Source: PLGF01 sp052139695
GTDB taxonomy: Bacteria; Verrucomicrobiota; Verrucomicrobiia; Limisphaerales; Palsa-1400
Reading direction: 5' to 3'
NCBI GenBank assembly: GCA_052139695.1
Contig: JBKQWF010000309.1
Coordinates: 17,497 to 81,496 of the forward strand
Length of the DNA stretch: 64,000 nt
Shown: positions 1-7,434 of the stretch, piece after piece
How positions within the stretch are numbered: position 1 is the first letter of the stretch
Layout: each line of letters opens with the position of its first letter
Notes under the pieces: generated by a model
Told to the model about the DNA's origin: nothing
The model's input: only the letters and a program-made list of their open reading frames with translations
Databases searched by the model: none
Translations under genes and position numbers: made by a program

Positions 1-598
1 TGACGCAGCATTGCACCGGGTGCGGAAACAAAACGGCGATCAGGAAATAGACCAGATAAAGCACCCCAACGAGCCACCAGATCCAGCCGACATGAAAGGA
101 AAGCGGACGCAGTTCCATGACGCAATAGCGCACCCAATTCCGCAGCCAATGCAGGTGCAAAAAGCCGCCGGGTGCGCTGCCAATGCCGACTTCCTGCGCC
201 TGGCCTTCAACCATGGCGCCGTCAGCCAGGGTCGTTTTGCCGCCGACGGTGACCAAATCGCCATGCACTTTGGCCTGAGGACCCAAACGAACATCACCCA
301 TGACCGCAACGACGTTGTCCCCGACATTACCATAGATTTCCGCATCGCCGCCAACGACCACGACAACCTGGTCCACGTTCCCATAGACTTTGGCTCCGCC
401 CCCAACGACGACAATGGCTGTCGCTGTCTCACCTTCTTTCAATTCCACATCTCTGCCAATCGAGACCATGGCGTCGCGATGAATAGGCGTATTCACGACC
501 ACCGCTGCCGCGGAACTTTGCGCGCGCAGGGGCGCGGAGCAGAACAGCAGGAAAGCGGAGGCTGCCAGGAGTGGATGGACCCATTTAATAGTTTTCAT
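1..598 (-). CDS. secreted polymer-forming (bactofilin/DUF583-like) protein, partial
   Basis: The frame is open from an ATG at 598 to the window edge, giving 199 codons without a stop, so the C-terminus is missing. It starts with a signal peptide (MKTIKWVHPLL, hydrophobic stretch, cleavage near LRAQ). Residues about 45-125 form short beta repeats rich in G-x-V (VVVGG, VYGNV, IYGNV, GDLVTVGG), the pattern of polymer-forming/bactofilin right-handed beta-solenoids. A hydrophobic segment (WIWWLVGVLYLVYFLI) follows near residue 175, so the protein is probably membrane-anchored with its repeats outside the cytoplasm. Its ATG overlaps the stop of the upstream gene (ATGA, 595-598), which suggests translational coupling in the sigma-factor operon. 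The family assignment is inferred from the repeats, and the function is unknown. Confidence 0.72.
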   Translation of the reverse strand, partial: MKTIKWVHPLLAASAFLLFCSAPLRAQSSAAAVVVNTPIHRDAMVSIGRDVELKEGETATAIVVVGGGAKVYGNVDQVVVVVGGDAEIYGNVGDNVVAVMGDVRLGPQAKVHGDLVTVGGKTTLADGAMVEGQAQEVGIGSAPGGFLHLHWLRNWVRYCVMELRPLSFHVGWIWWLVGVLYLVYFLIAVLFPHPVQCCV

Positions 599-1065
599 AA
601 GCGATATTCGTTTGTGGAGGCAAAGGCGTAGCGGAAGAAAAGCGTGCCGAAGCCGATGCAGGCCGCGTAAACCATCGCGCCGAGAAGGCAAACCAGCACC
701 AGCCAATTGCCAAGATGACGCACGACAAGCGCGACCGCGCTTCCCAAGGTCTTTAAGGTGGCCCAAACGCATCCCGCGTCCGCGGCCCAGCGAGAGAGCG
801 ACGGGGACGCCTCAGTCGTTAGAGCGATTCCCGCGGTGCGCCAAGCGAGGAATACTGCCGCCAGCACGCACAAAGCCGAAAGCAAATAGGCCATGCGCCA
901 CGCTGCCGGCCACGAGGACCACGAGCGGGGTTGCCGCGCTGGCGCCGATTGAGCCAGGGTTTTCATCGTCCGCGCCACCAAGCCGCGCGGCGCAAGGAGC
1001 TCTGGCAGTTCTTTCAAACGCCGATCGATTTGCGCTTCCAGATTTGGGTCAAAGTCAGGGATCAT
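595..1065 (-). CDS. small two-TM membrane protein, possible anti-sigma partner
   Basis: 156-residue protein. The chosen ATG at 1065 overlaps the sigma-factor stop (ATGA) and has GGAGG about five bases upstream; an in-frame TTG at 1077 would add four residues but lacks such a site. The N-terminal 55 residues are soluble and charged (IPDFDPNLEAQIDRRLKELP). Two membrane segments follow, around 60-80 (MAYLLSALCVLAAVFLAW) and 125-147 (LVLVCLLGAMVYAACIGFG). There is no zinc-binding HxxxCxxC motif, so it is not a canonical ZAS anti-sigma factor. Its position immediately after an ECF sigma gene, coupled at both ends, suggests that it controls the sigma factor from the membrane. That role is inference from context only. 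Confidence 0.6.
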   Translation of the reverse strand: MIPDFDPNLEAQIDRRLKELPELLAPRGLVARTMKTLAQSAPARQPRSWSSWPAAWRMAYLLSALCVLAAVFLAWRTAGIALTTEASPSLSRWAADAGCVWATLKTLGSAVALVVRHLGNWLVLVCLLGAMVYAACIGFGTLFFRYAFASTNEYRL

Positions 1066-1613
1066 TGGGGCCTCCAATCGTCTCGCAAAACCGGACCAAG
1101 CTTCTTGCGCAACGCCTCGCGTCCGCGGAAGACATCGGTCTTCACCTTGCCGAGCGAAATGCCGAGCCGGGCGGCGATTTCTTCATACTTCAACCCTTCC
1201 ATGTGGAATAAGACCAGTGGCACGCGTTGGGCCGCGGGCAGGCGCCTCAAGCCTTGCTCGACCAGGCGGCGTTGTTCCGCCCGCGCCAGGTCGTCTTCGA
1301 CATTGTCCGGTCCGGCGAACTCCACCTCTGCCGTTTCGCCGGCTTCATTGGCGGGGAAAAGATCGGAGAAAAAGCTCCAGCGCGAACGGTAGCGGGAAAG
1401 ATGGTTCAGACTCAGGTTGACCGCGACGGTTTTCAGCCAGCCCGGGGCGCGCGGGTTTTCGCGCAATTCCTCGAAGTGCTCGAAGGCCCGGAGGAAGACT
1501 TCCTGCGAGATGTCCTCGGCTTCGCTCATGTTGCCGACCAGACGCATGGCGGTGCTAAAAACCATATTTTGGTAATTTCGCATGAATGCTTCGAATTGCT
1601 GGGCGTCCGTCAT
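1062..1613 (-). CDS. ECF-type RNA polymerase sigma factor
   Basis: Sigma-70 family, extracytoplasmic-function type, 183 residues from the ATG at 1613; a GTG at 1655 would add 14 poorly coding residues. Region 2 is visible near the start (FMRNYQNMVF, SEAEDISQEVFLRAF), where DxxQExFLRA is the typical -10-binding/core-contact segment. Region 4 is near the C-terminus (LPAAQRVPLVLFHMEGL, YEEIAARLGISLGKVKTDV), a helix-turn-helix for -35 recognition. It would redirect RNA polymerase to a small regulon in response to an envelope signal. It is first in a coupled operon with a two-TM protein and a secreted polymer-forming protein, so the regulon probably concerns the cell surface. The 215 bases upstream hold no other gene and must include its promoter; I could not pick one with confidence. 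Confidence 0.88.
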   Translation of the reverse strand: MTDAQQFEAFMRNYQNMVFSTAMRLVGNMSEAEDISQEVFLRAFEHFEELRENPRAPGWLKTVAVNLSLNHLSRYRSRWSFFSDLFPANEAGETAEVEFAGPDNVEDDLARAEQRRLVEQGLRRLPAAQRVPLVLFHMEGLKYEEIAARLGISLGKVKTDVFRGREALRKKLGPVLRDDWRPQ

Positions 1614-1828
1614 GGCCGGTGATCGACCGTCGATAACGGAGATTACGCCCAGCACGGGACCGGAAGCAAAACAGTTTCAATTTCATTAACAATCAGCTTG
1701 TTCATTGCTCTGCCTCATTAACCCGCCGGGAATGTTGATTGTTTCAGAAATTTTACATTGCCGCTCGACCGGAAAGTTATTCAGGAGTTTTCATGGACTC
1801 CGTCCTCGACCAAGGATGAATGCCAAAA

Positions 1829-4108
1829 CTATGGTCCAATCACCACCACGTCTTTTGTTCTGGACTCTGGGGTGACTCGCAGGCGGGTGACTTGGCCGTT
1901 TTCGATGTGGCCTTGGACGGAGGTTTGATACGGGGCGTGCAGTTTGAAATCGGCCGTCCAGGCTTTGGGCCAGGCGGAGATCAACTGGATGCGGCGGCCG
2001 TCGCATTGCATCACCATGAGTTGAAGCGATTCCATCCCGGCGCCGCCGTTGTCCATGTCGGGTATCCAATCGCTGTTCTTTGACCAAAACCATTTGAACC
2101 GTTGGTTGCCATAAGAGCTGAAGGCCGTCTCGACCGCTTTTTGGGCTTCTTCAGTCAAACCTAAAAGTGCCGCTTCCTCCCCGTCCTGGCCCCAGCATTT
2201 TTTAAAAGGAAAGAGGCGGGCCGCGTAGGTGTTGCGGGCCAGTTCGAGATCGGGCTTGCCTACGCCGTAGAAGCGATAGGGAAAAACGCTATACAATTCC
2301 GGGTTTTCACTGTTCCGCGTCGGTCCATACTTCTCGGCGGGAAGAATAGTGGGTTTCCCGCCCCGATCACCGCGGACTTGGCGGGGGAGTTTTCCGTGGC
2401 TGGTCGTGCCCAGGGGAATCGGGGGCAGGTCTCGCAACACCTTCGACCATAAGTCCCGCTGCGGCTGGGTGGCCAATTCCGGCGGCAAGGCGAGCAAGCG
2501 CGGCAAAACGCATCTTAATCCCGCGATGTCCGGCGTGGGATTAACGGCGTCCCTTTGATACGTTTCAATCGATTGGCTGGGCGACATGACCATCTTCCCA
2601 CCGGGACCGCGCGGCCAGTGCTGGTCGTAATAGGTGACCACCGCCTCCGCCATCGGCAGGACGGAATGGCGGGCAAAATCCGCGTCCTCGGTATAGTCGT
2701 AGCGATCGAGCATTTGCGCCAGGACCTCCAGGCCGCCTTGGATATGGTAGCGCATCCATTCGCTCTCCAACTCCGGCCCGGGATTATTCCAGCCGAAGTC
2801 ATTCACGTTCGGCAGGCCCCAGAAATACATGGTCTCAATAAACGCGGCGCCGTCGTGATGAAAGTATTGACGCGCGCGGTCCCTGGCCAGCGGGATGTCC
2901 CGCACATACATATCCAGCCAGGGCGCCAGGAGGTCGTAATCTCCAGCCGCCAGCATCGGCCAATAAAGTTGCCGCTCGTTTTGATTCCAAAAGGAATTGC
3001 CCCACGCCCGGTAATCGGGATCATGGCCGCTTTCCGAGGAGCTTTCGTTCGGTGGCAGTTTGTGTCCCACCGTAAAAAGCGAGCCGTTGAATTTCATCGG
3101 TTGCGCGCCCCGTCCGGCGCAGGCATTCATGAAACGCTGGATGGCGTAGCTTTGCGAAACCGCATCCGCGCCGGGCGTGCCACTCAGATGGAGCCAGCTT
3201 CGGTTCCAAAACGCCGCCCACCACTGCTCATGGGCCTGGCGCGCGGCTTTAATATTGACGCTGTCAGCAGCTTTGATGAGGCGGTCCAAATCCATGCGCC
3301 ATGACTGCGGAGTGTCCGTTTGTTCCGTCAAGGCATATAAATCCAGGCGGTGCGACGGACGGGACGCGGAAGAACGCAAGGTCAAATCATCGGCGCTGGT
3401 CAATCCCGGTCCTTTTATCCCGATGCCAAAGCAGCGGTGCAAAAGCGGGTCCGGATAATTCGGCAACAAGGACTCCAAATGCTCCTTTTGGAAAACCAAC
3501 GGATAGATGCTCCGCGAGTTGAAGTGGCTCCAGGACACGACATTGTCCTGGGCCGGCAAAACCGTATCCGCCTCGAAGGTCAAGCCATCCGGGTTGTTGC
3601 CCCATTCAAAAAAGCCCGCCTGTGAAACGGCCTTGGCATCCAGGTGATAGGTCTTTGAGCGCCAAATCTGCGACGTTGCTTCCAGTTGAACAGCCTGTTG
3701 GCAGTCCGCTTCGACATGCGCCACGGGATGGTTCGCATCCACCCAGATACGAACGACGTTTTCGCCTGATCTCAGTTCGATTTCGCCTGTCTCCAATCGC
3801 AAGGTTTGGGTGAGCGAAGCCGCCGAGATGAATGGGTTCGGCGTCAGTTTGACACGCACTTCTCCCGCTTTCAGCAATTGGCCGTTTTCGCTCCAGGCGT
3901 CCGCTTTGGCGATCAGCAAGACGATGTCGCCGTTTTGTTCCGTCCAGACATTCAACGCGATGTCGCCATTGCCCAGCGGCATGGAATCGTTTTCGTTCGT
4001 GCCCAAAGAAGTCCACGACACGTCGTTTGTTTGGGCGAATTCAATTCCCTGCGCCAGGGCGGCCAAAGGGGAAAGCGCGAGGACCAAAGCCAACAAGGGC
4101 GATTTCAT
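1829..4108 (-). CDS. secreted DUF5703 / GH95-like glycoside hydrolase family protein
   Basis: 759 residues with a clear signal peptide (MKSPLLALVLALSPLAALAQ). The mature N-terminus carries the DUF5703 hallmark block: 'VSWTSLGTNENDSMPLGNGD' at residues 29-48, then IALNVWTEQNGD, where the protein announces a beta-sandwich. The middle and C-terminal parts (WNQNERQLYWPMLAAGDYD, GALEVL-type helices, FLPGGDGG-like glycine turns) fit an (alpha/alpha)6 barrel as in GH95-type alpha-L-fucosidases and relatives. The likely role is periplasmic or extracellular cleavage of a plant or algal oligosaccharide; the substrate cannot be read from sequence. It is divergent from the CocE-type hydrolase that starts at 4204. 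The start was chosen for its signal peptide, and the length is normal for the family. Confidence 0.78.
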   Translation of the reverse strand: MKSPLLALVLALSPLAALAQGIEFAQTNDVSWTSLGTNENDSMPLGNGDIALNVWTEQNGDIVLLIAKADAWSENGQLLKAGEVRVKLTPNPFISAASLTQTLRLETGEIELRSGENVVRIWVDANHPVAHVEADCQQAVQLEATSQIWRSKTYHLDAKAVSQAGFFEWGNNPDGLTFEADTVLPAQDNVVSWSHFNSRSIYPLVFQKEHLESLLPNYPDPLLHRCFGIGIKGPGLTSADDLTLRSSASRPSHRLDLYALTEQTDTPQSWRMDLDRLIKAADSVNIKAARQAHEQWWAAFWNRSWLHLSGTPGADAVSQSYAIQRFMNACAGRGAQPMKFNGSLFTVGHKLPPNESSSESGHDPDYRAWGNSFWNQNERQLYWPMLAAGDYDLLAPWLDMYVRDIPLARDRARQYFHHDGAAFIETMYFWGLPNVNDFGWNNPGPELESEWMRYHIQGGLEVLAQMLDRYDYTEDADFARHSVLPMAEAVVTYYDQHWPRGPGGKMVMSPSQSIETYQRDAVNPTPDIAGLRCVLPRLLALPPELATQPQRDLWSKVLRDLPPIPLGTTSHGKLPRQVRGDRGGKPTILPAEKYGPTRNSENPELYSVFPYRFYGVGKPDLELARNTYAARLFPFKKCWGQDGEEAALLGLTEEAQKAVETAFSSYGNQRFKWFWSKNSDWIPDMDNGGAGMESLQLMVMQCDGRRIQLISAWPKAWTADFKLHAPYQTSVQGHIENGQVTRLRVTPESRTKDVVVIGP

Positions 4109-4203
4109 GAAGGAGCACTAGAAGACGGCGCTTGGATTTACAAGCCATTAAACGTTCTTGCCTGCGAAATGATTTCCGCGCACTTTAAAAATAAACTCCC
4201 ACT

Positions 4204-6102
4204 ATGCGCCAACCGCGTTCCACGTTCCCACTTTGGAGTGTCTTTGTTTCCGTCAGCCTCTGTTGTCTTCACGCTGAAGACCAATCCGCTGACACCAACG
4301 CGGCTTGGCTGGCCGAGCACTACACCAAGTATGAATATCGCATTCCGATGCGAGACGCCGTCCGGCTTTTTACGCGCGTTTTTATTCCAAAGGACGACTC
4401 AAAGGCCTGGCCCATCCTGCTCACCCGCACGCCCTACGCGTTAAAGCCGTACGGCGCGGATAATTACACCGAGGTCAACGGGTCGTTTGCCACTCTGGCG
4501 AAAGATCAGTTTATTCTGGTGACACAGGATGTGCGCGGCCGTTACGGGTCGGAAGGACAATATGAACACGTGCGTCCGTTTAACCCCAACAAAAGCGGGA
4601 AGGAGACGGACGAGAGTTCGGATACGTTCGATACCATCGACTGGCTGGTCAAAAACATTCCCAACAACAACGGCAACGTGGGGATATTCGGCCTTTCTTA
4701 CCCTGGTTTTTATACGTCGATGGGGATGATCGATTCGCATCCCGCGTTGAAAGCCGCCTCGCCTCAAGCCCCCATTTCGGATTGGTTCATGGGGGACGAT
4801 CTCCATCATAACGGCGCCTGGTTTTTGTCGCAGAACTTCCGCTTTTTCTATTCGTTCGCGCAGCGCCCGGAAGACCCGCTGCGTGACCCGACATTGCCTT
4901 TCAACTTCAGGACGCCCGATGGATACGACTTTTTCCTAAGGATGGGGCCCTTGGGCAATTCGGACACGGTTTTGCTGAAGGGCCGGGCCCCGGAGTGGAC
5001 GGAGTTCCTGCGCCACCCGGTCTATGACGCCTTTTGGCAGGCGCGCAACATTCGCCCGCATTTGCGGAATATCCATTGCGCGGTGATGACGGTTGGCGGC
5101 TGGTACGATGGCGAGGATTTATTCGGCGCGCTGGAGACTTATCGTTGGACGCAACGGCAGAATCCGGGCATTACCAACCTGTTGGTCATGGGGCCCTGGG
5201 CACACGGGGCCTGGGGCCGAAGTGACGGCGATAAGCTGGGGGAGATTTCTTTTCATGCCAAGACCGGCGAGTTTTATCGGGAAAAGATTGAGCTGCCTTT
5301 CTTTCGCCATTTTTTGAAAGGTGATACCAATTATAGCGCCACAACCGCCCAGGTCTTTGAAACTGGCACCGATCAATGGCGCCGGTTCGATGCCTGGCCG
5401 CCGAAACAAGCCGCCCCGCGCACCCTCTTCCTGCGGGCCGGCGGAGAGCTGAGGTTTGTTCCGCCCGGTGAAGGGGCCGGCGCCTGTGACGAGTTTATCA
5501 GCGACCCCGCCAAGCCAGTCCCTTTCACGGCGGAGATGACTGTCTCCTATCCTGCGTCGTACGCGCTCGAGGACCAGCGCTTTGCCGCCGAGCGGCCGGA
5601 TGTGCTCGTTTACCAGACGGAGCCGTTGGAGGAAGATTTGACCTTCGCCGGCCCGATCAAGAGCGACCTCTACGTTTCCACGACCGGCACCGATGCCGAT
5701 TGGGTGGTGAAGGTGGTGGATATTTATCCCGGCGACTACCCGGACCCGGAGCCAAATCCGGCCCGCGTGCGGATGGGGGGTTACCAACAATTGGTGCGGG
5801 GCGATGTTTTTCGCGGGAGATTCCGCGAGAGTTTCGAGAAGCCGGAAGCGTTTGAGCCGGGGAAAGTGGCGGCGATTCATTTCACCATGGCGGATGTGTT
5901 CCACACTTTCCGGCGTGGCCACCGAGTCATGGTGCAGGTCCAAAGCTCGTGGTTTCCGCTGGTTGATCGCAATCCGCAGACTTTTGTGGATATTGCCACG
6001 GCCAAGCCGGGCGATTTTCATCCAGCCACCCATCGGGTCTATCGCGCGGCCGAAGCGGCGTCCTCCATTTCCGTGCAAGTCCTGCCGCCGGGTGGGCTTT
6101 AA
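4204..6102 (+). CDS. secreted CocE/NonD family hydrolase (S15-like)
   Basis: 632 residues starting with a signal sequence (LWSVFVSVSLCCLHAED). The alpha/beta-hydrolase core shows an oxyanion region (DVRGRYGSEGQYE) and the nucleophile elbow GLSYPG with Ser165. A histidine candidate sits in GPWAHGAWG. The C-terminal third (ERPDVLVYQTEPLEEDL, GPIKSDLYVSTTGTDADWVV) is the jelly-roll 'X-Pro dipeptidyl-peptidase C-terminal' domain typical of CocE/NonD proteins. Family members hydrolyse acyl, ester or amide bonds (cocaine esterase, glutaryl-7-ACA acylase, Xaa-Pro peptidases), so the exact substrate is open. About 95 bases separate it from the divergent DUF5703 gene, where both promoters must lie. 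Confidence 0.86.
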   Translation: MRQPRSTFPLWSVFVSVSLCCLHAEDQSADTNAAWLAEHYTKYEYRIPMRDAVRLFTRVFIPKDDSKAWPILLTRTPYALKPYGADNYTEVNGSFATLAKDQFILVTQDVRGRYGSEGQYEHVRPFNPNKSGKETDESSDTFDTIDWLVKNIPNNNGNVGIFGLSYPGFYTSMGMIDSHPALKAASPQAPISDWFMGDDLHHNGAWFLSQNFRFFYSFAQRPEDPLRDPTLPFNFRTPDGYDFFLRMGPLGNSDTVLLKGRAPEWTEFLRHPVYDAFWQARNIRPHLRNIHCAVMTVGGWYDGEDLFGALETYRWTQRQNPGITNLLVMGPWAHGAWGRSDGDKLGEISFHAKTGEFYREKIELPFFRHFLKGDTNYSATTAQVFETGTDQWRRFDAWPPKQAAPRTLFLRAGGELRFVPPGEGAGACDEFISDPAKPVPFTAEMTVSYPASYALEDQRFAAERPDVLVYQTEPLEEDLTFAGPIKSDLYVSTTGTDADWVVKVVDIYPGDYPDPEPNPARVRMGGYQQLVRGDVFRGRFRESFEKPEAFEPGKVAAIHFTMADVFHTFRRGHRVMVQVQSSWFPLVDRNPQTFVDIATAKPGDFHPATHRVYRAAEAASSISVQVLPPGGL

Positions 6103-6148
6103 CCGTATCCATCGAGATGGATCGGGAAGCGCGGGCGTCTCGCCCAGA

Positions 6149-6171
6149 GCCTTTGGCGTCCCGCCAAAGGC
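6149..6171. repeat. perfect 9-bp-arm hairpin with GTCCC loop
   Basis: GCCTTTGGC, loop GTCCC, GCCAAAGGC. Arms and loop match the design of hairpins in the roughly 200-bp repeat at 22871-23074, whose third hairpin is nearly the same sequence on the opposite strand. Confidence 0.85.
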
Positions 6172-6199
6172 ATCCGTATCGCGAGAGGGTTCACCAAAA

Positions 6200-6282
6200 A
6201 CCCGCTACACCCGCTACGTCGTTGATGGTTAGGCACTTAACCCGCTACAAAACCCGCTACGGATCCGCCACAGACCCGCTAC
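6200..6282. repeat. five direct copies of ACCCGCTAC
   Basis: Exact copies at 6200-6208, 6209-6217, 6240-6248, 6252-6260 and 6274-6282, irregularly spaced (0 to 22 bases between copies). Units are too short and the spacing too uneven for a CRISPR array. Function unknown; iterons or a protein-binding cluster are possible. Confidence 0.8.
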
Positions 6283-6400
6283 ATTTAGATTCAACTCTTG
6301 CAGAGTTGATGATCCAATTGGGGCCATACTAGGGTAGCTATTTCTTCGGAAGGTAGTGGGTAGGTACATTGCGGTTGTCCAGTTCGATCACCGAGTATCA

Positions 6401-6490
6401 CCAGACACTGGCGTGTCTGGCTAATATCCGAGGTCGCTCCGCGACAGGGGGACGTATCCGGGGTCACGCCGTGACAGGGGGACGTTTCTC
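6401..6490. repeat. partial copy of the 55.4-kb inverted-repeat element with tandem sub-hairpins
   Basis: CCAGACAC-tggc-GTGTCTGG (6401-6420) runs into GGCTAATATCCGA and GTCGC-tcc-GCGAC (6433-6445). A second 30-base unit follows with a different stem, GTCAC-gcc-GTGAC (6463-6475). Each stem is followed by AGGGGGACGT. The same order of motifs occurs in the element at 55312-55465. Confidence 0.75.
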
Positions 6491-6511
6491 GCAACCTGGG
6501 CTAAGTGATTT

Positions 6512-6529
6512 CAATCCTTGGAAGGATTG
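6512..6529. repeat. 8-bp-arm palindrome
   Basis: CAATCCTT-gg-AAGGATTG, perfect arms with a two-base centre. It could be a protein-binding site or hairpin; no gene ends nearby, so a terminator role is unlikely. Confidence 0.6.
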
Positions 6530-6600
6530 TTTCCGCTCGTCAGCCACAGTCGAAACGAGTTTTACGCAGGTTGGGTTTCCAAAAACGTCCAAACTCAAGA

Positions 6601-6626
6601 GGCGCGCACGGAGTGCGCGCCCTACC
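6601..6626. repeat. GGCGCGCAC hairpin followed by CTACC
   Basis: GGCGCGCAC-gga-GTGCGCGCC then CTACC. It is a member of the CCCTACC-tailed palindrome family; the unit at 23155-23181 has the same gga loop and the same tail. Confidence 0.75.
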
Positions 6627-6670
6627 GACCTTGCCTTGCCCGATAGTTCTAACCGAACGCCAACCGGCCC

Positions 6671-6700
6671 TTGACATTAAGTTAGTGGGCACTAACCTAT
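6671..6700 (+). promoter_or_regulatory. tetR promoter with palindromic operator
   Basis: A consensus -35 box TTGACA lies at 6671-6676. It is followed at 6681-6696 by the perfect palindrome GTTAGTG-gg-CACTAAC, a typical TetR-family operator. A weak -10 candidate (TAACCT, 6693-6698) would place the operator between the two boxes, where bound repressor blocks polymerase. The gene starts at GTG 6707, so the transcript would be nearly leaderless. Autorepression is inferred; -35 and palindrome are seen directly. Confidence 0.7.
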
Positions 6701-6706
6701 GCGCCG

Positions 6707-7408
6707 GTGAAGAAGCAGAGACTCTCGGCAGAGCAACGCAAGGCCGCCATCGCCCGGGCGGCCCTGCCCCTTTTTGCGCGGCAGGGCTACGCGGAAACCA
6801 CGACCAAAGATTTGGCGCGGGCGGCGGGCGTTTCTGAACCGCTTCTTTACAAGCACTTTCCCAGCAAAGAAGCCTTGTACGCGGAAATTCAGAATCTCTG
6901 CTGCCAGGACAGTGATCCCACGGTACGCAAACTGTCCCGCCTGGTCACTGAACTGGAGCCTTCCACCTCTACCTTGGTTCATCTGGTCTATTATTTAGTC
7001 AGAGTGCAAGTGCTGGCCAAGCCTCTCGGCGCGGTGGAATGGGACACCCGGCAGCGCCTGATGATGAAGAGCTTTCTGGAAGACGGCGCGTTTGCCCGGA
7101 TGATGTATCAAAGCCGCTTTGACCTCTTTTGCCAGTGCATTGAGGACTGCCTCAAAGCCGCGGTGGCGGCGGGCGATGCCGTCAAGATACCGCTGACCTC
7201 CGGCAACAGCGCCCGTTTTGCCCATCATCTGGCCGCTTACCTGGCGCTGGTCCACCTGCCTCCCAAACCGGCTGTAAATTATAAGGTGTCGCGGGAAGAG
7301 CTGGCCCACCAGGCGGCGTGGTTCATCCTTTTGGGCATGGGTCTGACGCGCAAAGCTATCGCCGCCAATTATAATCCGAAGGTCCTGGATCTCTATTTTG
7401 ATTCCTAG
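6707..7408 (+). CDS. TetR/AcrR family transcriptional regulator
   Basis: 233 residues with GTG start; the ATG at 6699 hits a stop after three codons and is excluded. The N-terminal TetR helix-turn-helix is clear: AAIARAALPLFARQGY, TTTKDLARAAGVSEPLLYKHF, SKEALYAEI (residues about 10-57). The C-terminal ligand-binding part is helical and divergent, as usual. It lies immediately upstream and co-directional with a full RND efflux set, 26 bases before the adaptor gene, so it is very probably the local repressor of those pumps. A perfect inverted repeat sits in its own promoter at 6681-6696. The inducer cannot be predicted. Confidence 0.92.
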   Translation: MKKQRLSAEQRKAAIARAALPLFARQGYAETTTKDLARAAGVSEPLLYKHFPSKEALYAEIQNLCCQDSDPTVRKLSRLVTELEPSTSTLVHLVYYLVRVQVLAKPLGAVEWDTRQRLMMKSFLEDGAFARMMYQSRFDLFCQCIEDCLKAAVAAGDAVKIPLTSGNSARFAHHLAAYLALVHLPPKPAVNYKVSREELAHQAAWFILLGMGLTRKAIAANYNPKVLDLYFDS

Positions 7409-7434
7409 TTAGCAATTATTCACTTAAAGTCAGC

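Larger units (their letters stand above)
6103..6706. other. non-coding region built from small palindromes and short direct repeats
   Basis: About 600 bases with no credible gene on either strand. It holds at least six perfect or near-perfect palindromes: 6149-6171, 6291-6309, 6401-6420, 6433-6445, 6463-6475, 6512-6529 and 6601-6621. It also has five copies of ACCCGCTAC. The TetR promoter/operator lies at its right end. The palindromes resemble repeats elsewhere in the window (around 22.9, 51.1 and 55.4 kb), so this is best seen as a landing zone for dispersed repeats rather than decayed coding DNA. Confidence 0.7.

Noticed and set aside
6200..6282. CRISPR array
   Set aside because: Units are 9 bases with irregular spacing and no cas genes.
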